Shown here piece after piece: positions 7,811 through 15,371 of a DNA stretch of 64,000 bases (its first letter is position 1; every line of letters starts with the position of its first letter). Both the position numbers and the translations under genes were made by a program. The stretch covers positions 92,678 through 156,677 of the forward strand of contig QAMW01000026.1 of the NCBI GenBank assembly GCA_003150235.1. Direction: 5' to 3'. A model generated the notes under the pieces. The model saw only the letters and a program-made list of their open reading frames with translations. It was not told the origin of the DNA and searched no databases. The stretch comes from Bacteroidales bacterium (lineage in GTDB: Bacteria > Bacteroidota > Bacteroidia > Bacteroidales > Muribaculaceae).

Positions 7811-8428
7811 TTATGGAATCAATCCAAGCTCCTTGAGCATTACGCCTATTTCGGAATAAGTATAATTACGGTAGCCTCGCCTCAGGCTATCCACGGATTT
7901 ATTCGAATTTGCTATGGCTTCTTTAAGACTGCCTCCCTGTCTTTGAAAATATTGATGTAACGGATGGGTAGAGAAAAAGTGCTTTGATTTCTCATAGCCG
8001 CAAATTCTGGCAAGTTCGTTCTCTATATCTTTTGATTCGCTGTAAGGCTGCCCGGTATATCGAAAATAGTAGAGAAAAAACAACTCGGTGCATCTGTCGG
8101 TCTCAATAAAGGTTATCTCGTAAGATATGCCTTTTGAGGGTTTGGACACCCTTTTCCCGTGGAATTTATTTTTCAATTTCTGATAATCTGAAAGGCTTTT
8201 TGCATCCTTTTTCTTATTGTCCATATCAATAAGACAAAAAATCCTGTCATAACCCATTGACACGGCTTCTTCAATTGACCTTTCCAATTCCCTAAGGCTT
8301 GTGTTTTTTGGAAAATCAGGCTTGATATTCTGTAATTCCCTGAATTCATCCTTCAAGGAATTAAGATAGAAATACTCTGTCGGACCTTCCCCTATGATTA
8401 CAGTAGTAATGCGTTTTACTTTCGGCAT
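7811..8428 (-). CDS. rloB: RloB-like Toprim-fold protein
   Basis: A 205-residue protein of the RloB/OLD-Toprim type. Glu14 sits in 'IIGEGPTEYFYLNSL', and Asp68 and Asp70 in 'FCLIDMDNKKKD'; these are the metal-binding positions of Toprim nucleases. The gene starts 3 nt after the RloA-like ATPase stop, so the two form one operon. ATPase plus Toprim pairs occur in several anti-phage systems (PARIS and OLD/Gabija-like systems use the same pairing), where the ATPase senses and the Toprim protein cleaves nucleic acid. Family membership is well supported. The defence role is inferred from architecture and from the defence cargo nearby. Confidence 0.75.
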   Translation of the reverse strand: MPKVKRITTVIIGEGPTEYFYLNSLKDEFRELQNIKPDFPKNTSLRELERSIEEAVSMGYDRIFCLIDMDNKKKDAKSLSDYQKLKNKFHGKRVSKPSKGISYEITFIETDRCTELFFLYYFRYTGQPYSESKDIENELARICGYEKSKHFFSTHPLHQYFQRQGGSLKEAIANSNKSVDSLRRGYRNYTYSEIGVMLKELGLIP

Positions 8429-8431
8429 GGC

Positions 8432-9628
8432 TCAATCAAGATTTATGAAAGGAGAACCCAGAACCGGTTTCGCTCCGAACTTACCGATGCGATAGGCATT
8501 GTATAGCGAATTATTTTTGTGCAATCCCAGCTTGTCGGCACGTGTATATTCAGAAGATGCTGTTTCTGCTGATTTTTCTACAAACCAGATGGTCTGACGG
8601 TTATCATTGAAAAGATCCTCCGAAAGCAGCGTCATTTCCTGTGATGTGAAGAATAGTTGCGATTTGCCGGAATTGGCAATAAACACCTGCATATAATAGA
8701 ACAGGAGGTCATAATGGAGATCTTCGCCAAGTTCGTCAAGCATATATATATGTTCTCCCGAAATTGCATCATAGAGATACCTAAGGTCTTGCAGATACTT
8801 GATGGTGCCTGATGATTGTGTGGCTTCGGACAAGCTAAAGACACCATCGTTTGATGAGTTGACGAATTCCACCTTTTCTGAATCTCCATTTGATACCACA
8901 GAAAAGCCCGTTATGTTGAAATCGGCTTTCTTCAGCATTTCAAGGAAAAACCTTTTCTTCCGGGGATTTTCCTCGACTTCTTTCAAGAGTTGGGAGAGTT
9001 CTGGTTCGTTGTCTGCAATTCCATGAATATGCGTTTTGATCCAGTTATAAAGAGTCGCCAACTTCAAGGCATCCTCCGCCAAAGCCACTTTCCCATAAGT
9101 CGATAGTACGGAATGGTTATTGAGGGTATTCTCCATAAGAGTGTCAAGAGTACGACCTTTTATCCCAACGCTGGTTCCGAATTTGATCCGGCACTGGCTG
9201 TCGGCTCCTGTATAGTCCCTTTCATAAAATAACGACTTGCTCTTTTTAGGATAATACAACAGCTCCTCCCTAATAATACGGTCAATGGTATAAACTATTG
9301 TATAATCATAGCGTATGCTGTCGGCATAGAAAGATACGTACATCCGCGTTGGTTTGTCAGCAGTCAGCGCAAACGGAGCCTCTGAACATACCGGCTTGTT
9401 TCTGTTGTCTGAGGATATGAAAAGCAGTCTGAATACATTCTTCAATGCCTTCAGCATATTTGACTTTCCTGAAGCGTTGGGACCGAATATTACCCCTACT
9501 TTGTTAAGTGACATTCCATCGGTAACCTCAGCTCCTATCCAATCACGGCTGTCACCGACCGCCTCAAAGTTCAAGCATTGACGGTCTCGGATGGAAAGAT
9601 AATTTTCTGTCCAGAATTCTCGTATCAT
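8432..9628 (-). CDS. rloA: RloA-like ABC/AAA ATPase
   Basis: A 398-residue ATPase. The N-terminus 'FWTENYLSIRDRQCLNFEAV' is typical of SMC/OLD-type ATP-binding proteins. The Walker A loop 'GPNASGKSN' is at residues 49-57, and the Walker B/D-loop 'YMLDELGEDLHYDLL' lies near residue 305. The insertion between them would form the sensor or coiled-coil part. It is first in a two-gene operon with the Toprim gene. It has its own promoter, with TTG-N20-TAATTTTG spacing, and a perfect palindrome at the predicted start site, so transcription may be repressed in the resting state. Confidence 0.78.
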   Translation of the reverse strand: MIREFWTENYLSIRDRQCLNFEAVGDSRDWIGAEVTDGMSLNKVGVIFGPNASGKSNMLKALKNVFRLLFISSDNRNKPVCSEAPFALTADKPTRMYVSFYADSIRYDYTIVYTIDRIIREELLYYPKKSKSLFYERDYTGADSQCRIKFGTSVGIKGRTLDTLMENTLNNHSVLSTYGKVALAEDALKLATLYNWIKTHIHGIADNEPELSQLLKEVEENPRKKRFFLEMLKKADFNITGFSVVSNGDSEKVEFVNSSNDGVFSLSEATQSSGTIKYLQDLRYLYDAISGEHIYMLDELGEDLHYDLLFYYMQVFIANSGKSQLFFTSQEMTLLSEDLFNDNRQTIWFVEKSAETASSEYTRADKLGLHKNNSLYNAYRIGKFGAKPVLGSPFINLD

Positions 9629-9654
9629 TTGGCTATTTTTCTAAAATTCGACCT

Positions 9655-9666
9655 ACTTACGTAAGT
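9655..9666. promoter_or_regulatory. Perfect 12-bp palindrome at the predicted RloA/RloB start site
   Basis: ACTTACGTAAGT, extended by CC/GG one base further out on each side. It sits directly downstream of the -7 box, where transcription should begin. That is the classic position for a dimeric repressor. Confidence 0.5.
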
Positions 9667-9672
9667 TGGCTA

Positions 9673-9704
9673 CAAAATTAGGGATAATTTTTGACTATTC
9701 CAAG
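9673..9704 (-). promoter_or_regulatory. Promoter of the RloA/RloB operon
   Basis: On the minus strand the -33 box CTTG (9701-9704) is separated by exactly 20 nt from TAATTTTG (9673-9680), which fits the Bacteroidales TTTG-N19/20-TAnnTTTG consensus. It is about 45 nt upstream of the ATPase start codon. Confidence 0.6.
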
Positions 9705-9780
9705 AAAATACGAGCTATCATAGAATCATAAATAGAAAGTGGTGAGAGACGGGGCGGTCTGCCGTGTCTGCGGCGATATG

Positions 9781-10065
9781 CCGTCAACAAGTGACGGTGG
9801 ACAAGTCCACTGACACCCGTTGACCGCATCACGCCTATGGGCAATGCTGAACACCAACAACGGCCATCGCCTTATGGAATGGCATCGGGGACGCTGCCGT
9901 CACCATAAGACTGAATGGCTGTCGTCCGTGTTCCGGGACGCATTGCCGGATAAGGACTTTTACGACCGCCCCCTCACTCACCGCTTGAACAGCATCCACC
10001 GAAAAGAACAGTGCCGTAATGACGGGTCTTTCAGATCCGCGTCATTGCGGCACACTTCTTTTTTA
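9781..10065 (+). ncRNA. Structured gene-free region, candidate small RNA
   Basis: The gap 9705-10412 has no supportable gene. It contains two adjacent perfect hairpins, CCGTCA-5 nt-TGACGG (9781-9797) and GTGGAC-AA-GTCCAC (9797-9810). Further on there is a long stem, GTGCCGTAATGACG (10011-10024) against CGTCATTGCGGCAC (10040-10053), with GGTCT/AGATCC closing inside. A short T-rich stretch after it would allow termination on the plus strand. The pairing is strong, but transcription is not shown. 10066-10412 is GC-rich and shows nothing further. Confidence 0.3.
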
Positions 10066-10412
10066 GCGGGGCTGCACCGATTTTCTTTTTTCAGTGTTCC
10101 AATCCATCGCCGCCACCGTCGGGCCGGCGACGATTTATGTTTTCATGGTCTTTCATCCGGGGGAGCCTTCTCAACAAGGCGTACCATCAACAAGTGGGTC
10201 AGTACGCGTTGCTTGCCTTAACCTAACGTGTGGCGAAGGGATATTCTTCTGGCTTTGGCATAAAAAATCTCCAGACCTCCAGCGTCGGCTCGTATTTTTT
10301 TATATCAAGGCCCGAACATCCCTCTTTTGCCGCCCCACGCCTTTCAGGTGTCAAGCAACTCATACAACCACACTGTCTTTGGACGCATGGTTAAAAAAAA
10401 GCTCCCACCGAT

Positions 10413-10637
10413 ATGAAAGCCACAGGAAAACATAAAGATATTAGGTCAATGCAAGCTCGCCAATCCTCCTATCATTACCGCATAATCACAAGGGCGGTCA
10501 AGGTGGTGGCAATCATCATCGGAGCGGTTATCGGGATAGCGTTGTGGGCGATAGCAAGACCCATACTGAGGGGAATAGGCTGGCTCATTTCAATCCTTAC
10601 CGCAATCGGGGTAATCTATTGGATTTTAACACTCTAA
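10413..10637 (+). CDS. Small membrane protein of the ICE accessory cluster
   Basis: A 74-residue protein with a basic N-terminus (Lys/Arg/His-rich, residues 1-28). Two membrane helices follow (about 32-50, 'VVAIIIGAVIGIALWAIA', and 53-72, 'ILRGIGWLISILTAIGVIYW'). I do not recognise a named family. It sits 14 nt before the PcfK-like gene on the same strand and is probably the first gene of that operon. A role at the conjugation membrane complex is possible but not shown. Confidence 0.55.
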   Translation: MKATGKHKDIRSMQARQSSYHYRIITRAVKVVAIIIGAVIGIALWAIARPILRGIGWLISILTAIGVIYWILTL

Positions 10638-10651
10638 AAACATTTACGACT

Positions 10652-11092
10652 ATGGCAATCACAAGAGAAAACCGAGGCACACGAGCCTTCAACGACACTA
10701 TCAAAGAATACCTTGAAGGCATCGCGGAGAATGACGCCCTATTTGCCGTCAAGTTCGCAAACCCAGCCAAATCAATGGATGACTGCGTTACATACATCAT
10801 CAACCAAGTGCAGAAAAGCGGTTGCAACGGCTTTGCAGATGATGAAATCTTCGGAATGGCAGTCCATTATTGGGAGGAAAGCGAGATTGAGGTCGGCAAC
10901 CCAATCAACTGCAAAGTGGTGGTAAACCATACGGTAGAACTCACCGAGGAAGAAAAAGAACAGGCACGGCAGGACGCCATCAACAAACTCCGTGACGAGG
11001 AAATGGCGAAAATGCGCAGACCCAAGTCCACCGAAAAGAAAACCACCGAGAACAATCCCCAAATCGCACAACCCAGTCTTTTTGACCTCTAA
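10652..11092 (+). CDS. PcfK-like protein
   Basis: A 146-residue, highly charged cytoplasmic protein starting at 'MAITRENRGTRAFNDTIKEYL'. The acidic helical core contains 'VTYIINQVQKSGCNGFADDEIFGMAVHYWEE', and the tail is lysine- and glutamate-rich and ends in 'QPSLFDL'. This matches the PcfK-like family that accompanies PcfJ in Bacteroidales ICEs and was named after enterococcal pCF10. I chose the ATG at 10652 because the longer frame overlaps the membrane-protein gene. The terminal 'QPSLFDL' resembles a sliding-clamp-binding peptide (QxxLF), which would fit a DNA-transfer or replication role. That last point is an inference. Confidence 0.75.
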   Translation: MAITRENRGTRAFNDTIKEYLEGIAENDALFAVKFANPAKSMDDCVTYIINQVQKSGCNGFADDEIFGMAVHYWEESEIEVGNPINCKVVVNHTVELTEEEKEQARQDAINKLRDEEMAKMRRPKSTEKKTTENNPQIAQPSLFDL

Positions 11093-11104
11093 AACATTAC
11101 GGCT

Positions 11105-12415
11105 ATGAAACCCAAGACAGCATTACAAAAGCAAGTGGCAGCACTATCCTCCACACTGCACCCCATAACCGCGACACAAGAGAAATGGGCATACCGCCAC
11201 TGCTTTGAGCATTTCGCCTATCGCACCAATAGCGGGACAATGACCTGCTCCGACTGCGGACACGTTTGGAAAGGCGAGAAAGGCAATCTTTGCGACACTG
11301 TCGCAGGTTGCAAATGCCCTCACTGCGGAACTGAACTGAAAGTGAAGGACACCCGCAAACGCACCCATAAGGAAACCGCATATTTCAGCGTCATAACAGC
11401 ACACAAGGGTTTTCAAGTAATCCGTGTGTCGCAGATAACGAGCGAAAGCCGTAAGGGAGAAGTCAGACAACTCTATTGTCAGGAGGTCGTACAAAGGTGG
11501 ATTTCTCCGAAAGGCATAGTTACCGACATGGCTCTGCTCCGTGGATTTACCTTCCATTACTGCGACTGCTGGTCGTATTGGAGCGACATGGAGGTACGCC
11601 CGCACAACCCTCTGTATGATGATGTTGTCGCATGGAGTGAGGTCTATCCGAGAATTAAGGTAATACCCCAACTCAAACGCAACGGCTTCAAAGGCGATTT
11701 CTACGGAATATCCCCCGTCAGACTTTTCAAGGCTCTGCTTGCCGACCCAAGAATGGAGACGCTGATGAAAGCCGGAGAGATTGAGGAAATGAAATACTTT
11801 ATTGCTAATCCCGACAATGCGGATGAATTTTGGGCATCGTACCTTATCGCCAATCGCCACCGCTATCATATCAACAACATAGGAATGTGGTGCGACTATC
11901 TGCGGATGCTGAAGAACCTCGGCAAAGACCTCCGCAATCCCAAGAACATCTGCCCCGAAGATTTCATAGAGGCGCACGACAGATTGAGCCGAATGATAGA
12001 GGACAGACGCAGACGGGAGCGTGAGGAAGCCGAGCGCAGAAGAACTGAGGAAAGACTGCTCCGAGAGAAAGAGAAGGAGGAACAGTTCAAGGCTCTAAAA
12101 TCCAAGTTCTTCGGTCTGGTAATCTCCGACAATGAAATATCGGTGAAGGTGCTTGAGAGCATAGAGGAATACTGCCAGGAGGGTAACACACAGCACATCT
12201 GCGTATTCTCATCTTCCTACTACCTTAAAAAGAACACGCTGGTATTGTCGGCAAGGATTGGCGATACCATAATAGAGACGGTAGAGGTTGACTTGCAGAC
12301 CCTCAAAGTGGTGCAGTGCCACGGCAAATATAACAAGGACACCGAGTACCACGACCGCATCATCAACCTTGTGAACTCAAACGCCCGACTTATCAAGGAG
12401 AGAATGACCGCCTAA
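11105..12415 (+). CDS. PcfJ-like protein
   Basis: A 436-residue protein of the PcfJ family found next to PcfK in ICEs and plasmids. A zinc-ribbon-like segment lies near residues 50-80 (Cys-Ser-Asp-Cys ... Cys-Lys-Cys-Pro-His-Cys). The middle is rich in aromatic residues and is followed by a long Arg/Glu-rich coiled coil (about 300-345). The C-terminal part has the PcfJ pattern 'YCQEGNTQHICVFSSSYY'. It starts 12 nt after PcfK and is cotranscribed with it. The biochemical role is not established; the zinc ribbon suggests nucleic-acid contact. Confidence 0.8.
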   Translation: MKPKTALQKQVAALSSTLHPITATQEKWAYRHCFEHFAYRTNSGTMTCSDCGHVWKGEKGNLCDTVAGCKCPHCGTELKVKDTRKRTHKETAYFSVITAHKGFQVIRVSQITSESRKGEVRQLYCQEVVQRWISPKGIVTDMALLRGFTFHYCDCWSYWSDMEVRPHNPLYDDVVAWSEVYPRIKVIPQLKRNGFKGDFYGISPVRLFKALLADPRMETLMKAGEIEEMKYFIANPDNADEFWASYLIANRHRYHINNIGMWCDYLRMLKNLGKDLRNPKNICPEDFIEAHDRLSRMIEDRRRREREEAERRRTEERLLREKEKEEQFKALKSKFFGLVISDNEISVKVLESIEEYCQEGNTQHICVFSSSYYLKKNTLVLSARIGDTIIETVEVDLQTLKVVQCHGKYNKDTEYHDRIINLVNSNARLIKERMTA

Positions 12416-12468
12416 AGTTTAACCCGACCTGCGTCAGCAATGGCGCAGGTCATAAATCCCCACCAATT

Positions 12469-12726
12469 ATGAACGTAACATTTGAACACCCGACTATCAT
12501 ATTTGATGACAGGATAGCCGAAATCATCATAGAATTTGTGAACCACATTCTCTATGCCGACAGCGAGATAACGCTACGTCAGATAGTAGCCGATTTTGCC
12601 GACAAGTACGACATTGACCGATACTTTGTCTATGGCTATGGCAGTCATCACCTATGGCTGAAACAAAGAAAGATTACTAACCCCGATATGACATTTGAAT
12701 ATCGGATACTGATTGTGGAATACTAA
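12469..12726 (+). CDS. Small hypothetical protein downstream of PcfJ
   Basis: An 85-residue acidic protein ('NVTFEHPTIIFDDRIAEIII' at the start and 'YFVYGYGSHHLWLKQRKITN' near the end) with no family I can name. It lies 53 nt after the PcfJ stop and 11 nt before the next small gene, all in one direction. It is probably part of the same ICE accessory operon. It has no membrane segment or signal peptide. Confidence 0.55.
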   Translation: MNVTFEHPTIIFDDRIAEIIIEFVNHILYADSEITLRQIVADFADKYDIDRYFVYGYGSHHLWLKQRKITNPDMTFEYRILIVEY

Positions 12727-12737
12727 ACCGCAGAACT

Positions 12738-12947
12738 ATGGCAACCAAAATGACCTCCAACGGAGTAAGCACAACCGCCACTCCCGGCACTGAACAATAC
12801 GAAGTGTTTTACACCGGCTACCGCTCTCGGCGCAAGAAACACTATCAATATGATTACCGCCACACTGACGGAGAACTCTTCTCCTGCATATGTTGCTCTC
12901 TCGAAGAGTGCAGGCGATGCCGTGACGAGTTGCTCAACACGAAATAA
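12738..12947 (+). CDS. DUF3873-like small protein
   Basis: A 69-residue protein with the pattern 'NGVSTTATPGTEQYEVFYT', then 'YQYDYRHTDGELFSC' and 'LEECRRCRDELL'. This is the arrangement I associate with DUF3873 proteins common in Bacteroidales ICEs. The four C-terminal cysteines could bind metal. It ends the PcfK-PcfJ operon. Function is unknown. Confidence 0.6.
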   Translation: MATKMTSNGVSTTATPGTEQYEVFYTGYRSRRKKHYQYDYRHTDGELFSCICCSLEECRRCRDELLNTK

Positions 12948-13060
12948 CGATATTAGCCAAGTCGTAATATAGACAGAGCGGTGTGACCTCGTGATGAAGT
13001 CGCACCTCTCAATTTTGCCAAAAATTTCGGCCGCCACAGGCGGCGTATGGTAGGTTAAAA

Positions 13061-13087
13061 AAATGGAGATTTCACAAATCTCCATTT
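13061..13087 (-). terminator. Terminator at the left edge of the defence cassette
   Basis: AAATGGAGATTT-CAC-AAATCTCCATTT, a 12-bp perfect stem with a 3-nt loop, followed on the minus strand by a T-run. It would end minus-strand transcripts from the cassette and keep them from entering the converging PcfJ operon. Confidence 0.7.
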
Positions 13088-13091
13088 AGTA

Positions 13092-13117
13092 GTCGGCGAT
13101 GGGAGAATCGAACTCCC
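13092..13117 (-). other. tRNA-like T-arm and acceptor fragment, possible attachment scar
   Basis: On the minus strand GGGAG-TTCGATT-CTCCC forms a 5-bp stem with a 7-nt TTCGATT loop, exactly like a tRNA T-arm. It is followed by ATCGCCGA, which looks like the 3' acceptor strand and discriminator. No anticodon or D arm precedes it, so this is not a complete tRNA. tRNA 3' ends are common integration sites and are left behind as short duplicates. Confidence 0.4.
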
Positions 13118-13399
13118 CTAAGCGATGGTACTTATCATTATTTCGTCAAGGTTTTTACTGCTATCTGGCTTTTTCCATGCGTCGCCTACAGTTGCCACCG
13201 CTGTCGCCTTCCAAGTATCATTCTTCATTTTCGGTCTCCTTTCTTCTTTTTGATCATTTAACACTGAAAATAGAGTTGCTCCAAGAGCAAACATCTCAAA
13301 GTAGGTGGGCACTCCAAATCCAAATGTGCAGGATATTATACCTGTAACTACCGTAATGCTTTTTCTGATGCAAATATACGAAAAAATATGTAAAATCAA
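13118..13399 (-). CDS. Small hypothetical protein
   Basis: The open frame gives 93 residues. The most protein-like part starts at an internal Met ('MFALGATLFSVLNDQKEERR') and ends in 'KKPDSSKNLDEIMISTIA'. A purine-rich AAGAAAGGAGA stretch precedes an internal ATG that would give a 36-residue product. I recognise no family. It is directly followed by the tRNA-like fragment and the terminator. It may be a small cargo gene or a leftover of an inserted element. Confidence 0.35.
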   Translation of the reverse strand: MILHIFSYICIRKSITVVTGIISCTFGFGVPTYFEMFALGATLFSVLNDQKEERRPKMKNDTWKATAVATVGDAWKKPDSSKNLDEIMISTIA

Positions 13400-13423
13400 A
13401 AAATAGAATAAATAATTCTGTCC

Positions 13424-13675
13424 TCATAATGAGAATAATACTGCGAACTCGGTAAGTCGGCGAGTATGGATACCTTTATGCCATTTGCCTTTGTAGCGGC
13501 AATGGGAGATGTAGGCTTTGAAGATGTTGCGGTCGCCGGATTTAAGCTTCTTCAGGATACTGCTTTTGTTACCACTCCGGGGCCGCAGTTGTAGGCGAGT
13601 GCGCTGAGAAGAACGGAATCCTTGCCATACTGGGAGTAGAGAGCGCAGAGCTTGGCGAGGTCTTTGCAGAACAGT
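13424..13675 (-). pseudogene. Truncated and frameshifted lysozyme gene copy
   Basis: Translating the minus strand gives 'KDLAKLCALYSQYGKDSVLL' and 'LAYNCGPGVV'. A one-base deletion shifts the frame, and 'KSSILKKLKSGDRNIFKAY' and 'SHCRYKGKWHKG' then follow. The order and wording match residues from about 85 to the end of the intact lysozyme at 18323-18814. DNA identity is clearly diverged, so this is an old or foreign paralogue, not a recent tandem copy. The first half of the gene is missing; the break lies about 50 nt from the E2-like gene stop. Confidence 0.75.
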
Positions 13676-13722
13676 AAAACTTCTTAGTAATAGCACAAGA
13701 CCATAGAAACTATATTTGGATT

Positions 13723-14169
13723 TCATGCACTCACGGGGATGACATCCCAATTACCATGACCGCCGCCCTTCCATATCCCAGTGTATGCCCAATGTTCATA
13801 GTAAATTAACCATTGAATTGACCAGTGAACTATTGTGTCTGCAATTAGTTTGGATTGATTCCAATCAGAAGGCAGGCATACGCATATACGTTGACGTTTC
13901 GTGTCATAAGTATGAGGAAGTCTTTTTGCTGATTTTGGCATTTTAAGTGGTTTCGGAGTGATAACATAGACTTGAGGCAACATACCATCCTGATACACTA
14001 TCTTAATCCGATAGGTATCACTTAATAAGGTAGGAGTAATTGTAATCCACCATTCAAAACCATTACGCAACAGTTTACCCTCCGAGTCTGGATACCGAAT
14101 CCGAAGGGTGTTTAACTGTTGTGCAGAAGTATATCGTCTATTCTTCACCAAAAAAACAATTTGACGCAT
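13723..14169 (-). CDS. cap2: E2-only Cap2-like conjugation protein of CBASS
   Basis: A 148-residue E2-type (ubiquitin-conjugating fold) protein. Hallmarks are 'WWITITPTLLSDTYRIKIVY', a 'PQVYVITPKPL' strand, His86 in 'LPHTYD', Cys96 and Cys98 in 'QRICVCLPSDW' (Cys96 is the likely catalytic residue by position), and the signature 'HWSIQWLIYYEHWAYTGIW' followed by 'KGGGHG'. No E1 or JAB protease gene is present, so this is the short form of type II CBASS. It overlaps the CD-NTase gene by 32 nt. E2-type Cap2 proteins act on the CD-NTase C-terminus to tune signalling; the exact chemistry of this one is inferred. Confidence 0.8.
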   Translation of the reverse strand: MRQIVFLVKNRRYTSAQQLNTLRIRYPDSEGKLLRNGFEWWITITPTLLSDTYRIKIVYQDGMLPQVYVITPKPLKMPKSAKRLPHTYDTKRQRICVCLPSDWNQSKLIADTIVHWSIQWLIYYEHWAYTGIWKGGGHGNWDVIPVSA

Positions 14170-15367
14170 TTAGTGATTTCCCGATTGTTCCTATAGTACC
14201 GGTAGCTGTAACTTTCGCTATTCCGTTATGGATATTACTCTGATGGCTTTTGATTAATGTTTCAGACACTGCAGCTGCTATGTCAGCCCCAACAGCCTTA
14301 CCTAAATTTTCACGAAGCAGAGGTCCTTTTGATTGAAAGATGTTCGCGAAGTCTTTTTTAACAGCATCAAGCCAGAGGAAGAAATTATGCTGACGCTTAG
14401 GATGTGAAGTCCATTTATCAGCAAAATTTTCCTCGGGATTTACCGGATTCTTCACCACAAATTCATTCCTTTCATTTTTGCAAATGAAACTTTCCATACT
14501 GTTACTGACATTGCACAAAGCATCAACTAAATTTTCCTCTCCTTGGTAAGACATTCCGGCCAAAGTTGTGATAATTATTGATATAGGTTTATCATCATGA
14601 TCATTCCTGAACATAATGTCTCTGTGCCTTTTCAATATTTGTACTACATGCTGAAGTACCGACTTTTCTTTTGCGAGTTTACCGATGGGCATAATGGCGG
14701 CCATAATAGACCGTCCCTCCGTTATAACTCTTGATGTACGACAACGGTCAGCAAACCAATATGCATATGCGTCCGGATTACTTGAATGCCAAGTGAGTAT
14801 ATCTTTACTTATACAATAATCCCACGATTCATTGTCAGTTATTCTAATGGCTATTCGCTTTGCTTGCTCCAAACTGTAAGCTTTGGAAAGAACCTCGTTA
14901 AGGATACGAGTGTATCCCGCCTCAGCTACCGACGGAAGGATATCCATGTGATAGCGTTCGGATTTAGATTCGGACTTTTGTCGGTACAATAATGTCCAGC
15001 ATCTACGCCCCTCATCATCCAGCATACCCTTATAGGTCCCATGGCTTTTAAGTCGGTCGCCAATTATTCGTTTGAGATCAGCCTGGGTCCAATGAGGACT
15101 TTTGCCAGTAAGCCTAATAACAAGATCGACATCTAGGTCATCATCTTTCCCAACAGGTTGTATAATGGTCCCAAGACGTAATGAGCCTTGTGGAAAAATC
15201 AGTGGTGAATATCCGTCAAGGCGTGGATCCTCCCCGATGTATTTCCCTACAGCCTCATAACTTTTAACGAGATTATCAAACTGGGTCTGAGTTATTGAGA
15301 TTTCTTTTACGAGAGCCGTAAGCAACTTAGTGTAGGCCTCCTTGTCTAAAGTATCATGTCTTATCAT
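14138..15367 (-). CDS. cdn: CBASS CD-NTase (cGAS/DncV-like nucleotidyltransferase)
   Basis: A 409-residue nucleotidyltransferase. Gly61-Ser62 lie in 'FPQGSLRLGT', the metal-binding pair Asp79 and Asp81 in 'DDLDVDLVIRL', and the third acid Asp142 in 'YHMDILPS'. These are the catalytic features of CD-NTases, which make cyclic oligonucleotides on phage infection. A helical second domain (about 200-340) has 'HVVQILKRHRDI' and 'ISIIITTLAG', as in this family. The C-terminus ends in Cys-Phe-Phe-Gly-Glu-Glu, so the glycine is not terminal. The gene starts 4 nt after the Cap5 gene and overlaps the E2 gene. The nucleotide product cannot be read from sequence. Confidence 0.88.
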   Translation of the reverse strand: MIRHDTLDKEAYTKLLTALVKEISITQTQFDNLVKSYEAVGKYIGEDPRLDGYSPLIFPQGSLRLGTIIQPVGKDDDLDVDLVIRLTGKSPHWTQADLKRIIGDRLKSHGTYKGMLDDEGRRCWTLLYRQKSESKSERYHMDILPSVAEAGYTRILNEVLSKAYSLEQAKRIAIRITDNESWDYCISKDILTWHSSNPDAYAYWFADRCRTSRVITEGRSIMAAIMPIGKLAKEKSVLQHVVQILKRHRDIMFRNDHDDKPISIIITTLAGMSYQGEENLVDALCNVSNSMESFICKNERNEFVVKNPVNPEENFADKWTSHPKRQHNFFLWLDAVKKDFANIFQSKGPLLRENLGKAVGADIAAAVSETLIKSHQSNIHNGIAKVTATGTIGTIGKSLNASNCFFGEE

Positions 15368-15371
15368 TCTT

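Noticed and set aside
9820..10435. Plus-strand frames of 113-133 codons
   Set aside because: Their translations are rich in Arg/His/Ser with no domain pattern, and they cross the strong hairpins at 10011-10053. No start or gene context supports them.
11144..11977. 277-codon minus-strand frame opposite the PcfJ gene
   Set aside because: It is the reverse complement of a well-supported PcfJ coding sequence and has no recognisable domain. It reflects codon usage of the real gene.
13092..13170. Complete tRNA gene
   Set aside because: Only the T-arm and 3' acceptor strand are present. No matching 5' acceptor strand, D arm or anticodon arm can be found upstream on the minus strand.
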